Shown: positions 29,657 through 38,495, counted from the first letter of the stretch. The stretch is DNA of 43,075 nucleotides from Pseudomonadales bacterium (GCA_007131295.1 SLQW01000119.1:1-43075); one strand, 5' to 3'. Translations and numbers: made by a program. Notes: generated from the letters alone by a model not told the origin.

Positions 29657-30776
29657 TAGAGCATCCCGAGAGCGCCTGCGGGTGGTCCTGCTGCTGGCGT
29701 TCCTGGCCCTGGCGATCGGTATCCTGGCCTGGACCATCCGCGACCGGCTCGGCCTCTCACGGGAAATCGTGCCGGTGGCCCTCGCGTCCTGCGAGCGTAT
29801 GCCGGCGCCGGCGGGACCCGAAGACCTCGAGATCGACGAGACCTTGCGTCTGGCCTTCATTTCGGCGCTGCCAAGGCGCGAGCCTGGTGCTGAAGGCGGC
29901 CTTTACGTGCTTGCTCTCGATAGCCCTGGCGCAGAGATCGTGCCCCTGCTGCACGATGGCCCCCCTTTGGCGCCACATGGACTGTCGCTGGTCCGGGTGG
30001 ACGGGGAGCTGTACCTGCACGTGATCAATCACGCGCCGTCCGGCGGCAGCACCGTGGAGCAGTTCCGCTTCGACGGCGGCCAGCTCGAACACATGGCGAC
30101 CGTCGCAGATCCCGCGCTGCGCTCGCCGAATGATGTAGCTGCGGTCGACGCCAGGCGCTTTTACGTCAGTAATGACCATGGCGGGCGCAGTCCCATGGTG
30201 CGCAGCGTCGAGCACCTGCTCGGGCTGCGCCTCGGTGACGTACAGTACTTCGATGGCGAGCATTTCCGAACGGTAGTCAGCGGCTTGAGCTTCGCAAATG
30301 GCGTCCTGCTGACGCGGGACGAACGTCGGCTGCTGGTGGCAGAGACAGTAGCTGGCACCATCAGCAGCTATCTCCGCGATCCCGACAGTGGCGATCTGAC
30401 GCCCGAGTCCTACATGACGTTCGCTACCGGCCCGGACAATCTTTCCCAGGCTGCAGACGGCAGCATCTGGATGGTGGGACACCCGAGTCTGGCTGCGTTC
30501 ATGGCCCACGCGCGCGATCCCGGACGGCTCTCGGCGACAGACGTGCACCGCATCGACTTCTTCGGCCGCACGGCGGATTCCCGCGCTGTGCTGGTGGACG
30601 AGGGTGAGCTGATTTCCGGTGGCAGCACCGCAGTGGTCCGCGGTAGCCAGATGTGGGTGGGCAACGTGTTCGACGGCTATCTGCTGCGCTGTGAGCTGCC
30701 GCGCCGTCTGGGCAGCGGAGGGCTGCCGCCGATGATCGAGCCGAGCCTGGTGGGGATGCGGCCGTCCGAGCGTTGA
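29649..30776 (+). CDS. Membrane-anchored paraoxonase/SMP-30-like beta-propeller protein
   Basis: A 375-residue protein with one N-terminal hydrophobic helix at about 11-30 (VVLLLAFLALAIGILAWTI), acting as membrane anchor or uncleaved signal, and a periplasmic six-bladed propeller. Family motifs of paraoxonase/arylesterase proteins are visible: PHGLSLVRVDGELYLHVINH, RSPNDVAAVDARRFYVSND, SFANGVLLTRDERRLLVAET and GPDNLSQAADGSIWMVGHPS. The Asn and Asp residues in these would coordinate the catalytic calcium. Likely activity is on a lactone or aryl ester, possibly acyl-homoserine lactone quenching, but this is inferred from the family. It overlaps the preceding membrane-protein gene by eight bases. 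Confidence 0.87.
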   Translation: MADRASRERLRVVLLLAFLALAIGILAWTIRDRLGLSREIVPVALASCERMPAPAGPEDLEIDETLRLAFISALPRREPGAEGGLYVLALDSPGAEIVPLLHDGPPLAPHGLSLVRVDGELYLHVINHAPSGGSTVEQFRFDGGQLEHMATVADPALRSPNDVAAVDARRFYVSNDHGGRSPMVRSVEHLLGLRLGDVQYFDGEHFRTVVSGLSFANGVLLTRDERRLLVAETVAGTISSYLRDPDSGDLTPESYMTFATGPDNLSQAADGSIWMVGHPSLAAFMAHARDPGRLSATDVHRIDFFGRTADSRAVLVDEGELISGGSTAVVRGSQMWVGNVFDGYLLRCELPRRLGSGGLPPMIEPSLVGMRPSER

Positions 30777-30793
30777 GGCAGGTATCTGCGGAG

Positions 30794-30822
30794 TTGGGCC
30801 GCCGTGAGGCCGCGTGTACAAT
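30794..30822 (+). promoter_or_regulatory. Sigma70-type promoter of ileS
   Basis: TTGGGC (-35, 4 of 6 consensus) and TACAAT (-10, 5 of 6) are separated by 17 bases, the ideal spacing. Transcription would start about 30830, leaving a leader of some 30 bases before the GTG start of ileS. No T-box or other leader structure fits in that space. Confidence 0.6.
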
Positions 30823-30862
30823 TTCGCGCTTTCCGTTTCCCACACCCCGGGATCCATGACGC

Positions 30863-33800
30863 GTGGCCGACTCCGCCCCCTTCGAACGCGACCGCGCCGC
30901 CACCGGCGCACAGCAGGGCTTCTCCTTCGTCGAGGCCGAACACCGTGTGCTCGAGTTCTGGGACAGGGAGCGGATTTTCGAGCGCTCGCTGGACGCGACC
31001 CGCGACTGCCCGCCCTACATCTTTTATGACGGCCCGCCTTTTGCCACAGGGCTGCCGCACCATGGTCATATTGTCGCGTCTACGCTGAAAGACATCATCC
31101 CCCGTTACTTCACGATGAAGGGTCGCTACGTTCAGCGTCGCTGGGGTTGGGACTGTCATGGCCTGCCCATCGAGCACGAGATCGACAAGCAGCTCGGTCT
31201 TTCCGCCGGCGAGGCAGTCGAGCAGCTCGGGGTCAAGGGCTACAACGATGCCTGTCGGGCCATCGTTCAGCGCTATGTGGGCGAGTGGCGCCGGACGATT
31301 ACGCGGGTCGGGCGCTGGGTCGACTTCGATCACGACTACAAGACCATGGATCCGTGGTTCATGGAGTCGGTGTGGTGGGTCGTCAAGCAACTCTGGGAGC
31401 GGGATCTGGTCTATCAGGGCGTCAAGGTGGTACCCGTATCGACGGCCCTCGGCACGGTCCTGTCCAACTTCGAAGCCGGACAGAACTATCAGGAGGTCCA
31501 GGATCCGGCCGTGACCGTGCTCCTGGAGCTGGAAGACGGTGGCCATCTCGCGGTCTGGACCACCACACCCTGGACCCTGCCGTCCAACCTCGCAGTCTGC
31601 GTGAACCCGGAGCTCACCTACGTCCGTGTGCGCGACGCCGAGCGGCAGCTTGAATTCTGGCTTGCCGAGGAACGCTACCCGGTCTATGCGGATCGTCACA
31701 AACTCGATGTCATCGCTCGCGCCAAGGGGAGTGAGCTGGCCGGGTTGCGCTATCGACCGCTGTTCCCCTATTTCGCCGATGAAGCACAGCACGGCGCATT
31801 CCGGGTGCTCACCGATGCCTACGTCACGGCTGATGAGGGCACCGGTCTCGTGCATCAGGCGCCGGCTTTCGGCGAGGACGACCTGCGCATCTGCCGTGCT
31901 CATGGCATCGAGGCCCTCGTCTGCCCGGTGACCCTGGAGGGTCGCTTCAGCGACGAGGTCTGGGACTTCGAGGGCCAGTACGTCAAGGATGCGGACCGCG
32001 AGATCACGCGCGCATTGAAGGCGTCCGGTGCGCTCTATGAGCAGGACGTGATCGTTCACAGCTATCCGTACTGCTACCGGTCGGATACGCCGCTGATCTA
32101 TCGTGCCATTCCATCGTGGTACGTGAAGGTGGAGGAGCTGCGCGAGCGCATGCTTGCTGCCAATGCACAAATTCAGTGGGTTCCCGAGCACATCCGTGAC
32201 GGTCGCTTCGGCAACTGGTTGGAAGGCGCTCGAGATTGGGCCATTTCCCGGAATCGCGTCTGGGGCACGCCCCTGCCGCTGTGGGTGAATGACGTCAGCG
32301 GCAAGGTCATCTGTATCGGCTCGATCGATGAACTCGAGCGCCACACCGGCGTGCGCGTCGACGATCTTCATCGCGAGCACGTCGATCCGCTCGACTTTCG
32401 CGTCGATGGCGAGGACGGCGTCTACCGGCGTGTCCCGGAGGTGCTTGACTGCTGGTTCGAGTCCGGCTCGATGCCTTACGCTCAGCTGCATTATCCGTTC
32501 GAGAACGAAGCCCTGTTCCAGGAGGGCTTTCCCGCCGAGTTCATCGCCGAGGGTCTCGACCAGACCCGCGGCTGGTTCTATACCTTGACCGTGCTTGCGG
32601 CTGCGCTGTTCGACCGTCCGGCATTTCGGAACGTCATCGTCAATGGCATGGTGATGGCCGAGGACGGGAAAAAAATGTCCAAGCGGCTCAAGAACTACAC
32701 GCCGCCGGACGAGCTCGTCGAGATTTATGGAGCCGATGCGCTCCGGCTGTACCTGATCAACTCGGGCCTGGTGAAGGCAGAAGAGCAGCGTTTCGCCGAC
32801 AGCGGCGTTCGCGACATGGTGCGGCGTGCCCTGCTCCCCTGGTACAACGCCTACAACTTCCTCGCCACCTACGCCGCCATCGATCGCTGGGCACCGGATC
32901 CGGACGCGACGCTCGAGCCCGAGAACATTCTCGACCGTTGGATTCTCTCGCGCCTGCAGACACTGAAGCAGACCGTGTCCACCGAGATGGAGGCTTACCG
33001 GCTCTACAACGTGGTGCCGCGCCTGTTCGAGTTCATCGAGGAACTCACGAACGTCTACATTCGCCTGAATCGCAGCCGGTTCTGGGGCGAGGGCAGCGAC
33101 CCGGACAAGTTTGCTGCCTACGCGACCCTGCATCATGTGCTCGTCGAACTCTGTCAGACCATGGCGCCATTCGCGCCCTTTCTGTCGGAGACCCTGTACC
33201 GGGAACTGCGTCGATTCGGCGGTCGCGAGGACGCACGCTTGCCCGAGTCCGTGCACCTCTGCCGCTACCCTGAGGCGGAACCGGAACGTATGGATGCAGC
33301 CCTGGAACGGGCAGTGGATCGCATGCAGCAGGTCATTCTGCTCGGTCGGCAACGGCGCGAGGAGGTGAAGATCGGCCTGAGGCAGCCTTTGTCACGTCTT
33401 ACCGTCATCCATCGTGATGGCAATCTGCTGGACGACATGCGCCGGCTCGAGGGTTATCTGGCCGGCGAGCTGAACGTGAAGCGGGTCGAATACTCGGATG
33501 AAGAGGATGCCTACATCAGGCTTTATGCGCGGCCCAACTTCCGCACCCTTGGTCGGCGCCTCGGTAAGCGTATGAAGCACTTCCAGAAGCTGATCAGCGA
33601 ACTCGACCCGGCGGCTCTCGAGCAGCTGCAGGAAACGGGTGCGATCGAACTCGAGGGCGAGCGCTTCACGGGCGAGGATCTGGAGATTCTGCGGGAGGCG
33701 AGGCCCAACACCGAGGCGGTATCGAACCGTTTCATCAGCATCGATCTTGCCACCGGGGTGGATGCTGAGCTTCTCCGGGAAGGTCTTGCGCGCGAGTGCA

Positions 33801-34042
33801 TCAATCGGATTCAGCGCAGTCGCAAGGAACTCGACCTCAACGTGGCCGACCGCATCGGCGTGCGCTATGACGGTGCGCCGGAACTGCTCGCCGCGCTCGA
33901 GGCGCACGGTGAGCACGTCGCCCGGGAGGTGCTGGCTACCGAGCTCGAGCCTGGTGAACCCGGTGCGGAGGGGCGCTTCGATGTGGAAGTCGACGGCCGC
34001 CCGCTCGCGTTCTCCATTCGCGTGACCCGCCCCGCAGCCTGA
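30863..34042 (+). CDS. ileS: Isoleucyl-tRNA synthetase, eukaryote-like class (IleRS2)
   Basis: A 1059-residue class I aminoacyl-tRNA synthetase that charges tRNA-Ile. The HIGH signature is HHGHI near 66-70, within DGPPFATGLPHHGHIVAS. The CP1 editing domain lies in the middle (VWTTTPWTLPSNLAV). KMSKR is at about 604-608. Sequence style is that of the eukaryotic/IleS2 type: FYDGPPFATGLPH..HI instead of the PYANG..HIGHAL form of IleS1, and the end lacks a zinc finger. This type is known to be poorly inhibited by mupirocin. The GTG start is used because similarity begins there; a nearby ATG is out of frame. No strong ribosome binding site is seen. A promoter precedes it, and a REP-like element follows the stop. 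Confidence 0.95.
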   Translation: MADSAPFERDRAATGAQQGFSFVEAEHRVLEFWDRERIFERSLDATRDCPPYIFYDGPPFATGLPHHGHIVASTLKDIIPRYFTMKGRYVQRRWGWDCHGLPIEHEIDKQLGLSAGEAVEQLGVKGYNDACRAIVQRYVGEWRRTITRVGRWVDFDHDYKTMDPWFMESVWWVVKQLWERDLVYQGVKVVPVSTALGTVLSNFEAGQNYQEVQDPAVTVLLELEDGGHLAVWTTTPWTLPSNLAVCVNPELTYVRVRDAERQLEFWLAEERYPVYADRHKLDVIARAKGSELAGLRYRPLFPYFADEAQHGAFRVLTDAYVTADEGTGLVHQAPAFGEDDLRICRAHGIEALVCPVTLEGRFSDEVWDFEGQYVKDADREITRALKASGALYEQDVIVHSYPYCYRSDTPLIYRAIPSWYVKVEELRERMLAANAQIQWVPEHIRDGRFGNWLEGARDWAISRNRVWGTPLPLWVNDVSGKVICIGSIDELERHTGVRVDDLHREHVDPLDFRVDGEDGVYRRVPEVLDCWFESGSMPYAQLHYPFENEALFQEGFPAEFIAEGLDQTRGWFYTLTVLAAALFDRPAFRNVIVNGMVMAEDGKKMSKRLKNYTPPDELVEIYGADALRLYLINSGLVKAEEQRFADSGVRDMVRRALLPWYNAYNFLATYAAIDRWAPDPDATLEPENILDRWILSRLQTLKQTVSTEMEAYRLYNVVPRLFEFIEELTNVYIRLNRSRFWGEGSDPDKFAAYATLHHVLVELCQTMAPFAPFLSETLYRELRRFGGREDARLPESVHLCRYPEAEPERMDAALERAVDRMQQVILLGRQRREEVKIGLRQPLSRLTVIHRDGNLLDDMRRLEGYLAGELNVKRVEYSDEEDAYIRLYARPNFRTLGRRLGKRMKHFQKLISELDPAALEQLQETGAIELEGERFTGEDLEILREARPNTEAVSNRFISIDLATGVDAELLREGLARECINRIQRSRKELDLNVADRIGVRYDGAPELLAALEAHGEHVAREVLATELEPGEPGAEGRFDVEVDGRPLAFSIRVTRPAA

Positions 34043-34065
34043 TCCACGCTCCGGAACAACCGTTC

Positions 34066-34192
34066 TGTGGGAAGGAGTGCCCGCCCAGCGGGCGCTCCGA
34101 TCGCGGACCGGGGTTCGATTCGGAGCGTCTCGGCGGGCGACGGCTGCGCCGCCGCTCGTCGCGCTGCGCTGCGCGCGCCACGACTTCCCACA
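34066..34192 (-). repeat. REP-like dispersed element, full copy
   Basis: A 127-base element bounded by TGTGGGAA and TTCCCACA inverted ends. Its two end modules match, on the opposite strand, the pieces found at 3120-3156 and 3196-3257. Inside are a hairpin with GCCCGCC-CA-GCGGGC arms and a GC-rich segment of stacked inverted repeats (GGCGCAGCCG on the minus strand). It fills the 187-bp gap between the convergent stops of ileS and the GTPase gene, where it may act as transcript end or mRNA-protecting hairpin. Confidence 0.85.
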
Positions 34193-34229
34193 GGATCCTC
34201 CACGAATCTCGGCAGGCTCCGATCGGGAG

Positions 34230-35624
34230 TCAGGGGGAGTCGAGGATCCACTCGGCGTGGGGATATTCGGCAATGAGAGCTGCGATGAGCACTTTCTTCA
34301 CCGCGACTCGGACTTCGACCTTCAGGTCTTCCTCAGGCGTCGAATCCGGCTTGCCGAGCGCGGCATCGACTGCTTCCTGCTGCGCCTTCACCGCCTCGTC
34401 TGCAAGCTCTCGCCAGGAATCCAGTGCGTCGTCGCGAAAGCGGCCGCGGCCGCGGCCGTGGTGGGTCACCGCCAGATAGCGGGCAACCGCCTCCGCAAGC
34501 AGTTCCGTAACGAACTCTTGCGACCAGCCTAGCGTCCGTTTGTCCACGGCGCGTTGACACCACGACCAGGCGGCCGCTGCGGACAAGGAAGCACCCAGGG
34601 CCGTGAACAGGCCCAGCGCCGCGCCGCCGAGCGCAATGTCGATCGCCGCGCCGGCTCCCGCACCCACAGCGGCGCCGCCCGCCGCACCCTGCAGCGGTGT
34701 CGGCCGGTCGCCGTGGCTGCGGGTGGCCGTCAGTGCGGTGTCGATGCGACGAGCGCTCTCGCCTTCCAGTTCTTCGATCCGTATCAGTTTTGCGTCGAGC
34801 TCCTTGACGTTGCGCTCCAGTCTCTGAGCAAGGCGGCGCAAGGCGCCGATGCGCGCGAGCCGCGCGGGTTGTCCGGATGTCAGCGCCTCCCGGTCGCGCA
34901 ACGTGGTCACGACCAGGTTGCTGAGTGCATCGATGCTCTGCTCCAAGCGCTCCAGGCTTCGTGCCTGCCAGGCCGGGATCAGGCGCGCCATGGCGGAACG
35001 CTGGGGCTCCTCGAGCTGTTCAGCGACCGCACTGAGCAGGCGCACCTCGTCGACCCAGCTCCGCTCGTACGCATCGAGAGCGAGCACTGTCCGCACCGGC
35101 GGCTTGCCGAAGTGTTCCTCCCAGCGCTGCACCAGGGCGTTGCGAGCGGCCCTGCGGCTATGAGGCGGGAGCTGATTCAGGAGCAGCAATACCGGCTTCT
35201 CGAGCCAGGACAGCATGTCGAGTTCCGCCTGCGCCTGGATGGCGAACTCCGGATCCTCCGCAGCGTTCACTTGAAAAAGAATAACGTCGGCGAGATCGCG
35301 AGCGGCCAGCATCGCCTGCTGGGAGGAGTACAGTGCCCGATCGGTAACCCGGTCCCAGACCTCGCCGAGAAACCAGCCGACGGCGCGGTCACGCTGTTCG
35401 AGGCGTCGCTTCAGCTTCATCGAATCGCCGAAGCCCGGGGTATCCCACAGCAACAGGCGATCACCTTCATCGGTTTCCGCCAGAAGATGCTGGCTGTTTT
35501 CCATGGTGGTGTGCGGTGCATCCACCACCTCGCCCAGGTCGCTGCGCGCCAGCGTCCGGGCCAGGGAGGTCTTGCCGACGTTGGTGTGGGATATCAACGC
35601 CAGCCGGACGTCGCTGCCGCTCAC
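34230..35624 (-). CDS. GTPase with DUF3482 C-terminal domain
   Basis: A 464-residue protein with a TRAFAC-type GTPase domain (residues 5-200) and a DUF3482 region. The P-loop reads SHTNVGKTS (12-20), with the first glycine replaced; G3 is LWDTPGFGDS; G4 is NQLPP instead of NKxD, which would weaken guanine specificity. A coiled-coil-like helical middle (RRLAQRLERNVKELDAKLIR) is followed by a long Gly/Ala-rich hydrophobic stretch (AAGGAAVGAGAGAAIDIALG onward) able to dip into or cross a membrane. The architecture recalls dynamin-like or Era/HflX-related membrane GTPases, but function is unknown. The GTG start overlaps the stop of the DUF2868 gene (GTGA), so they are coupled and probably one machine. 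Confidence 0.85.
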   Translation of the reverse strand: MSGSDVRLALISHTNVGKTSLARTLARSDLGEVVDAPHTTMENSQHLLAETDEGDRLLLWDTPGFGDSMKLKRRLEQRDRAVGWFLGEVWDRVTDRALYSSQQAMLAARDLADVILFQVNAAEDPEFAIQAQAELDMLSWLEKPVLLLLNQLPPHSRRAARNALVQRWEEHFGKPPVRTVLALDAYERSWVDEVRLLSAVAEQLEEPQRSAMARLIPAWQARSLERLEQSIDALSNLVVTTLRDREALTSGQPARLARIGALRRLAQRLERNVKELDAKLIRIEELEGESARRIDTALTATRSHGDRPTPLQGAAGGAAVGAGAGAAIDIALGGAALGLFTALGASLSAAAAWSWCQRAVDKRTLGWSQEFVTELLAEAVARYLAVTHHGRGRGRFRDDALDSWRELADEAVKAQQEAVDAALGKPDSTPEEDLKVEVRVAVKKVLIAALIAEYPHAEWILDSP

Positions 35625-36937
35625 GATACGCTCTCCAGCTCGAGGTACTCTACCTCTCGGGAGTCCAGCAGGCGGCGCCATGCCTCGAGGCGGCTGGCGC
35701 GGCGTTCCGGCGTGGTGCGGTAGGCCTCAGCGTCCAGCGCGACGCAGATCGGCGCCTGCGAGCTCGCCGCGGTGAATAGCGGACCGTGGATCTCCGCTTC
35801 CGGGGTCTGGGCCGGACTCATCAACAGCACCAGGCGCTCATAGCCTGGATCGCAGCTTGGAAGGGCATCGGCATCGACAGCAACCGGGTCGGCGACGTCG
35901 ACGTGGACGGGTCCCTGGAAATGTGTCTGCAGCGCGGCGCGTATGCGTTCCAGAGCGCTCGTATCAGGCCGGTATCCCAAGGGCTGCACGCGCACCGTCA
36001 AGGTGGTGCCCTGCAGGGCCGCAAGCATGCTGCGGAGAACGGGGTGATGGCGGTCGAGTGCAACGGTCGTGCTGCGTCGGATCCGGATCAGCGCCCAGCC
36101 TGCAAGCAGTACCCGGGGCAGGATGGCCACGGTGGCCAGTGTGACGGCCCAGAGATGGATCCAGGGTGCTGCAGGCACCGGTGTTGCCGCCATGGCAGCC
36201 ACTTCGGTCGCGTTCGGCAGCGGGATGCCCGTGACGAGGCTGGCAGGTAGCAGCACGATGCCGATCAGCACGCTCACCGTACCGGCGCCAAGAAAGGTGC
36301 TTTCCCAGCTCGCGTAGTAGGCGACTCCGAGCCCGTCCCAATAAATGCCCAGAATGGCGCCGAGGGCGAAGGCAGCAGCAGCGCCGTGCAGCGTTGCGCC
36401 GAGCCGTCCGAACAGTGCTGCAGGGGCGGAATCCGCGTAGGCGACGATGAAGCGGCCAGGCAGCGAAGCGAGGCGGGCTCCGGCACCGGATCGCGCCCAG
36501 CGCCTGCCGACCCAGAGAAGGAATCTCGTACCTTGCGCAGCCGCTTGCGTCGCGTCGCGCCTTCCGGGCCAGAGCAGGAACACATACACCAGCAGGTTCC
36601 AGAGCAGCAGGCCAAGCAACGGAGGGGCGAGAATGTTGAAGCGTCCGCCAGCGGTGAGGCCGGAAAAAAGGGCCCCTGCCAGCAGAGCAGGAAGCATTAG
36701 CCAGACGCCGGGGCGCCGGCCGGTGAGCCAGGGCAGCTGCTTTGCCATGCGGCGCAGCGCGTCGTCCTGCTCCAGGGCCGTGCGAGCCTGCACGTACAAG
36801 CGCTCGGCATCGTCGGCCTGCTCCGGCAGGCGGTCCCGGGCATCGGGCAGCGCCAGTACCTCGGCGGCGATCGCTTCCCGAACGAGCAGCAGCTCCGCTG
36901 CTTCCGGATCCGGCAGACGCAGCGCTTGCGAATCCAT
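35621..36937 (-). CDS. DUF2868 membrane protein
   Basis: A 438-residue integral membrane protein of the DUF2868 family. Residues 1-70 are a cytoplasmic helical head; hydrophobic segments follow at about 77-97 (VWLMLPALLAGALFSGLTAG), 103-120 (APPLLGLLLWNLLVYVFLLW), 185-205 (LHGAAAAFALGAILGIYWDG), 220-240 (GTVSVLIGIVLLPASLVTGI) and about 265-285 (WAVTLATVAILPRVLLAGWA), giving five likely helices. The soluble C-terminal domain contains LVLLMSPAQTPEAEIHGPLF. The family is commonly found next to DUF3482 GTPases, as here. The stop and GTG start overlap by four bases. Its own start overlaps the stop of the enoyl-CoA hydratase-like gene by one base. No catalytic residues are recognised. Confidence 0.85.
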   Translation of the reverse strand: MDSQALRLPDPEAAELLLVREAIAAEVLALPDARDRLPEQADDAERLYVQARTALEQDDALRRMAKQLPWLTGRRPGVWLMLPALLAGALFSGLTAGGRFNILAPPLLGLLLWNLLVYVFLLWPGRRDATQAAAQGTRFLLWVGRRWARSGAGARLASLPGRFIVAYADSAPAALFGRLGATLHGAAAAFALGAILGIYWDGLGVAYYASWESTFLGAGTVSVLIGIVLLPASLVTGIPLPNATEVAAMAATPVPAAPWIHLWAVTLATVAILPRVLLAGWALIRIRRSTTVALDRHHPVLRSMLAALQGTTLTVRVQPLGYRPDTSALERIRAALQTHFQGPVHVDVADPVAVDADALPSCDPGYERLVLLMSPAQTPEAEIHGPLFTAASSQAPICVALDAEAYRTTPERRASRLEAWRRLLDSREVEYLELESVS

Positions 36938-37722
36938 CAGCGACCCGTAAAGCGGGGCTTGCGCTTGTCGCGAAAGGCTTCGATGCCTTCGGCGAAGTCG
37001 TCACTGTCGGCGGTCAGAGCCCACTGGTCATGGTCCATGTGCATGATCGCCGGTGTCAGCGCGTCGGAGACCGCGTTCACGCTCTGCTTGATCATCTGCA
37101 GTGCCATGGGCGGCCGTGCTGCGCATTCCGCGGCGAGCGTGCGGGCGCGCTCGAGCGCTGCACCTGCAGGCGTCAGTTCGTCGATGAAGCCCCATTCGGC
37201 CAGTTCGGGAGCAGGATGCTGCGCTCCGAGTCCGATCATGCGTTTGGCGCGGGCTGGGCCGACGAGCTGCACACAAAGGGGTAGCGCCTGCCAGTGCAGG
37301 TTCATGCCGAGATTGACTTCGGGATAGCCGCAGCGTGCCGTTTCCGCTGCGATGCGGAAGTCGCACGCGCTCGCGATGCAGCAGCCTCCGCCCAGAGCCA
37401 CGCCTTCAATGGCTGCGATCGTGACCTGGTCGATTTCCCGGATGGCACGTATCAGGCGAGGCCCGATCCGGATCTGCCGCCGCCGCGCCAGCTTGCCATC
37501 GTTGGCATTACGTGGCTCGGAGAGATCAGCGCCTGCGCTGAAGTGATCGCCGGCGCCGGTGATGATGACTACTCGCGTTTCGACGTCGGTTCGGAAGGAC
37601 TCTGCGCAGTCGATGAGCTCGGCCATAAGCGTGCGACTCAACGCGTTGAGCTTCGCAGGCCTGTTCAGGACGATCTCGGTGATGGCACCACGTTTCCGCA
37701 GTTCGAGCGTGGTGGCAGTCAT
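36937..37722 (-). CDS. Enoyl-CoA hydratase/isomerase family protein
   Basis: A 261-residue crotonase-fold protein acting on an acyl-CoA thioester. The oxyanion hole is formed at AGADL (63-67) and GGGC (111-114). Of the two catalytic glutamates of true hydratases, the one after GGGC is a cysteine here (C115), while the second is kept (E135 in GYPEVNLG). Such one-Glu members act as isomerases, hydrolases or other variants, so plain hydratase activity is doubtful. The NLGMNLHWQALPLCVQLVG region belongs to a distinct subfamily. It lies two bases downstream of the SDR stop and overlaps the DUF2868 start by one base, so the genes appear co-transcribed. Confidence 0.88.
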   Translation of the reverse strand: MTATTLELRKRGAITEIVLNRPAKLNALSRTLMAELIDCAESFRTDVETRVVIITGAGDHFSAGADLSEPRNANDGKLARRRQIRIGPRLIRAIREIDQVTIAAIEGVALGGGCCIASACDFRIAAETARCGYPEVNLGMNLHWQALPLCVQLVGPARAKRMIGLGAQHPAPELAEWGFIDELTPAGAALERARTLAAECAARPPMALQMIKQSVNAVSDALTPAIMHMDHDQWALTADSDDFAEGIEAFRDKRKPRFTGR

Positions 37723-37724
37723 GC

Positions 37725-38495
37725 TCAGAATCCCTCGGCGTCGTGAACCCGCTTCCAGAGCAGGTTCGGCAGGAAACGGCGCAGGCGCCAGGTGAGCTTG
37801 GTGCCCTTGCCCGGGAAAACGAAGAATTCGTCCCGCTCCAGGGCCGTATCGATGGCATCGAGTACGTCCTGCGGCTCCAGTTGTGCGGCTTTGTCGAACA
37901 GTTTCGGCCAGGTGGTTTCCCGAGCCTGGTCGAGCAGGGGCGTCTTCACTGGTGGTGGACAGACGCAGGCGAAGCGCACGCCGCGTCCGCGATTCTCGTG
38001 ATAGAGCACCTCGCTGAAAGCCACCACTGCGAACTTCGACGCGTCGTAGGCGGCCATGTAGAGCGTCGGCAGCCAGCCTGCGAGAGAAGCGAAGTTCACC
38101 AAGTCGCCGCGGCCGCGCTCGAGCATCCTCGGCAGCGTCAGCTTGCTGACGTTGACGACACCGTTGTAGTTGATGGCCATAACCCGGTGGAATACTTCGA
38201 GGTCCTGCTCGAGGACTCGTCCCAGCGGCATGACGGCCGCAGCGTTGAGTACCCGATCGATGGGGCCGAGTTCGTCTTCCACTTCGTCGATCGCGCGCGC
38301 CAGGGCGTCGGCGTCGGTGACGTCCACATTCCAGGTGCGGATGGATTGGCTGCTTTCCGCCGTTGCGAGCAGACCCTGCTCGTTGACATCGATGGCGGCG
38401 ACGCGTGTGCCTTCGTTCGCGAGATTGCGGGCCGCCAGCTGGCCCATGCCGCTGCCGGCACCGGTGATCAGGGCTACGCTTGGACGTTCACGCAT
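37725..38495 (-). CDS. Short-chain dehydrogenase/reductase
   Basis: A 256-residue classical SDR using NAD(P). Visible are TGAGSGMG (11-18), NAAAVMP in place of NNAG, S137 and the YxxxK pair Y150/K154 (YDASK), and CPPPVKTPL after the active site. The C-terminal tail (KLTWRLRRFLPNLLWK) is amphipathic and basic and may touch the membrane. The substrate is unknown, and lipid-like or hydroxyacyl substrates would suit the neighbouring crotonase. I choose the ATG preceded by GGAGCCCG; a longer frame has a GC-rich non-conserved extension. It sits between mnmH and the crotonase gene. Confidence 0.88.
   Translation of the reverse strand: MRERPSVALITGAGSGMGQLAARNLANEGTRVAAIDVNEQGLLATAESSQSIRTWNVDVTDADALARAIDEVEDELGPIDRVLNAAAVMPLGRVLEQDLEVFHRVMAINYNGVVNVSKLTLPRMLERGRGDLVNFASLAGWLPTLYMAAYDASKFAVVAFSEVLYHENRGRGVRFACVCPPPVKTPLLDQARETTWPKLFDKAAQLEPQDVLDAIDTALERDEFFVFPGKGTKLTWRLRRFLPNLLWKRVHDAEGF

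Noticed and set aside
30677-33352. Long minus-strand open frame (891 codons) antisense to ileS
   Set aside because: It is a codon-position shadow of the GC-rich ileS gene and shows no family signature; ileS is complete and unmistakable.
34100-34130. tRNA T-arm-like word GGTTCGATTC
   Set aside because: The flanking bases do not form the T-stem and no acceptor or anticodon arm can be drawn; it lies inside the REP-like element.
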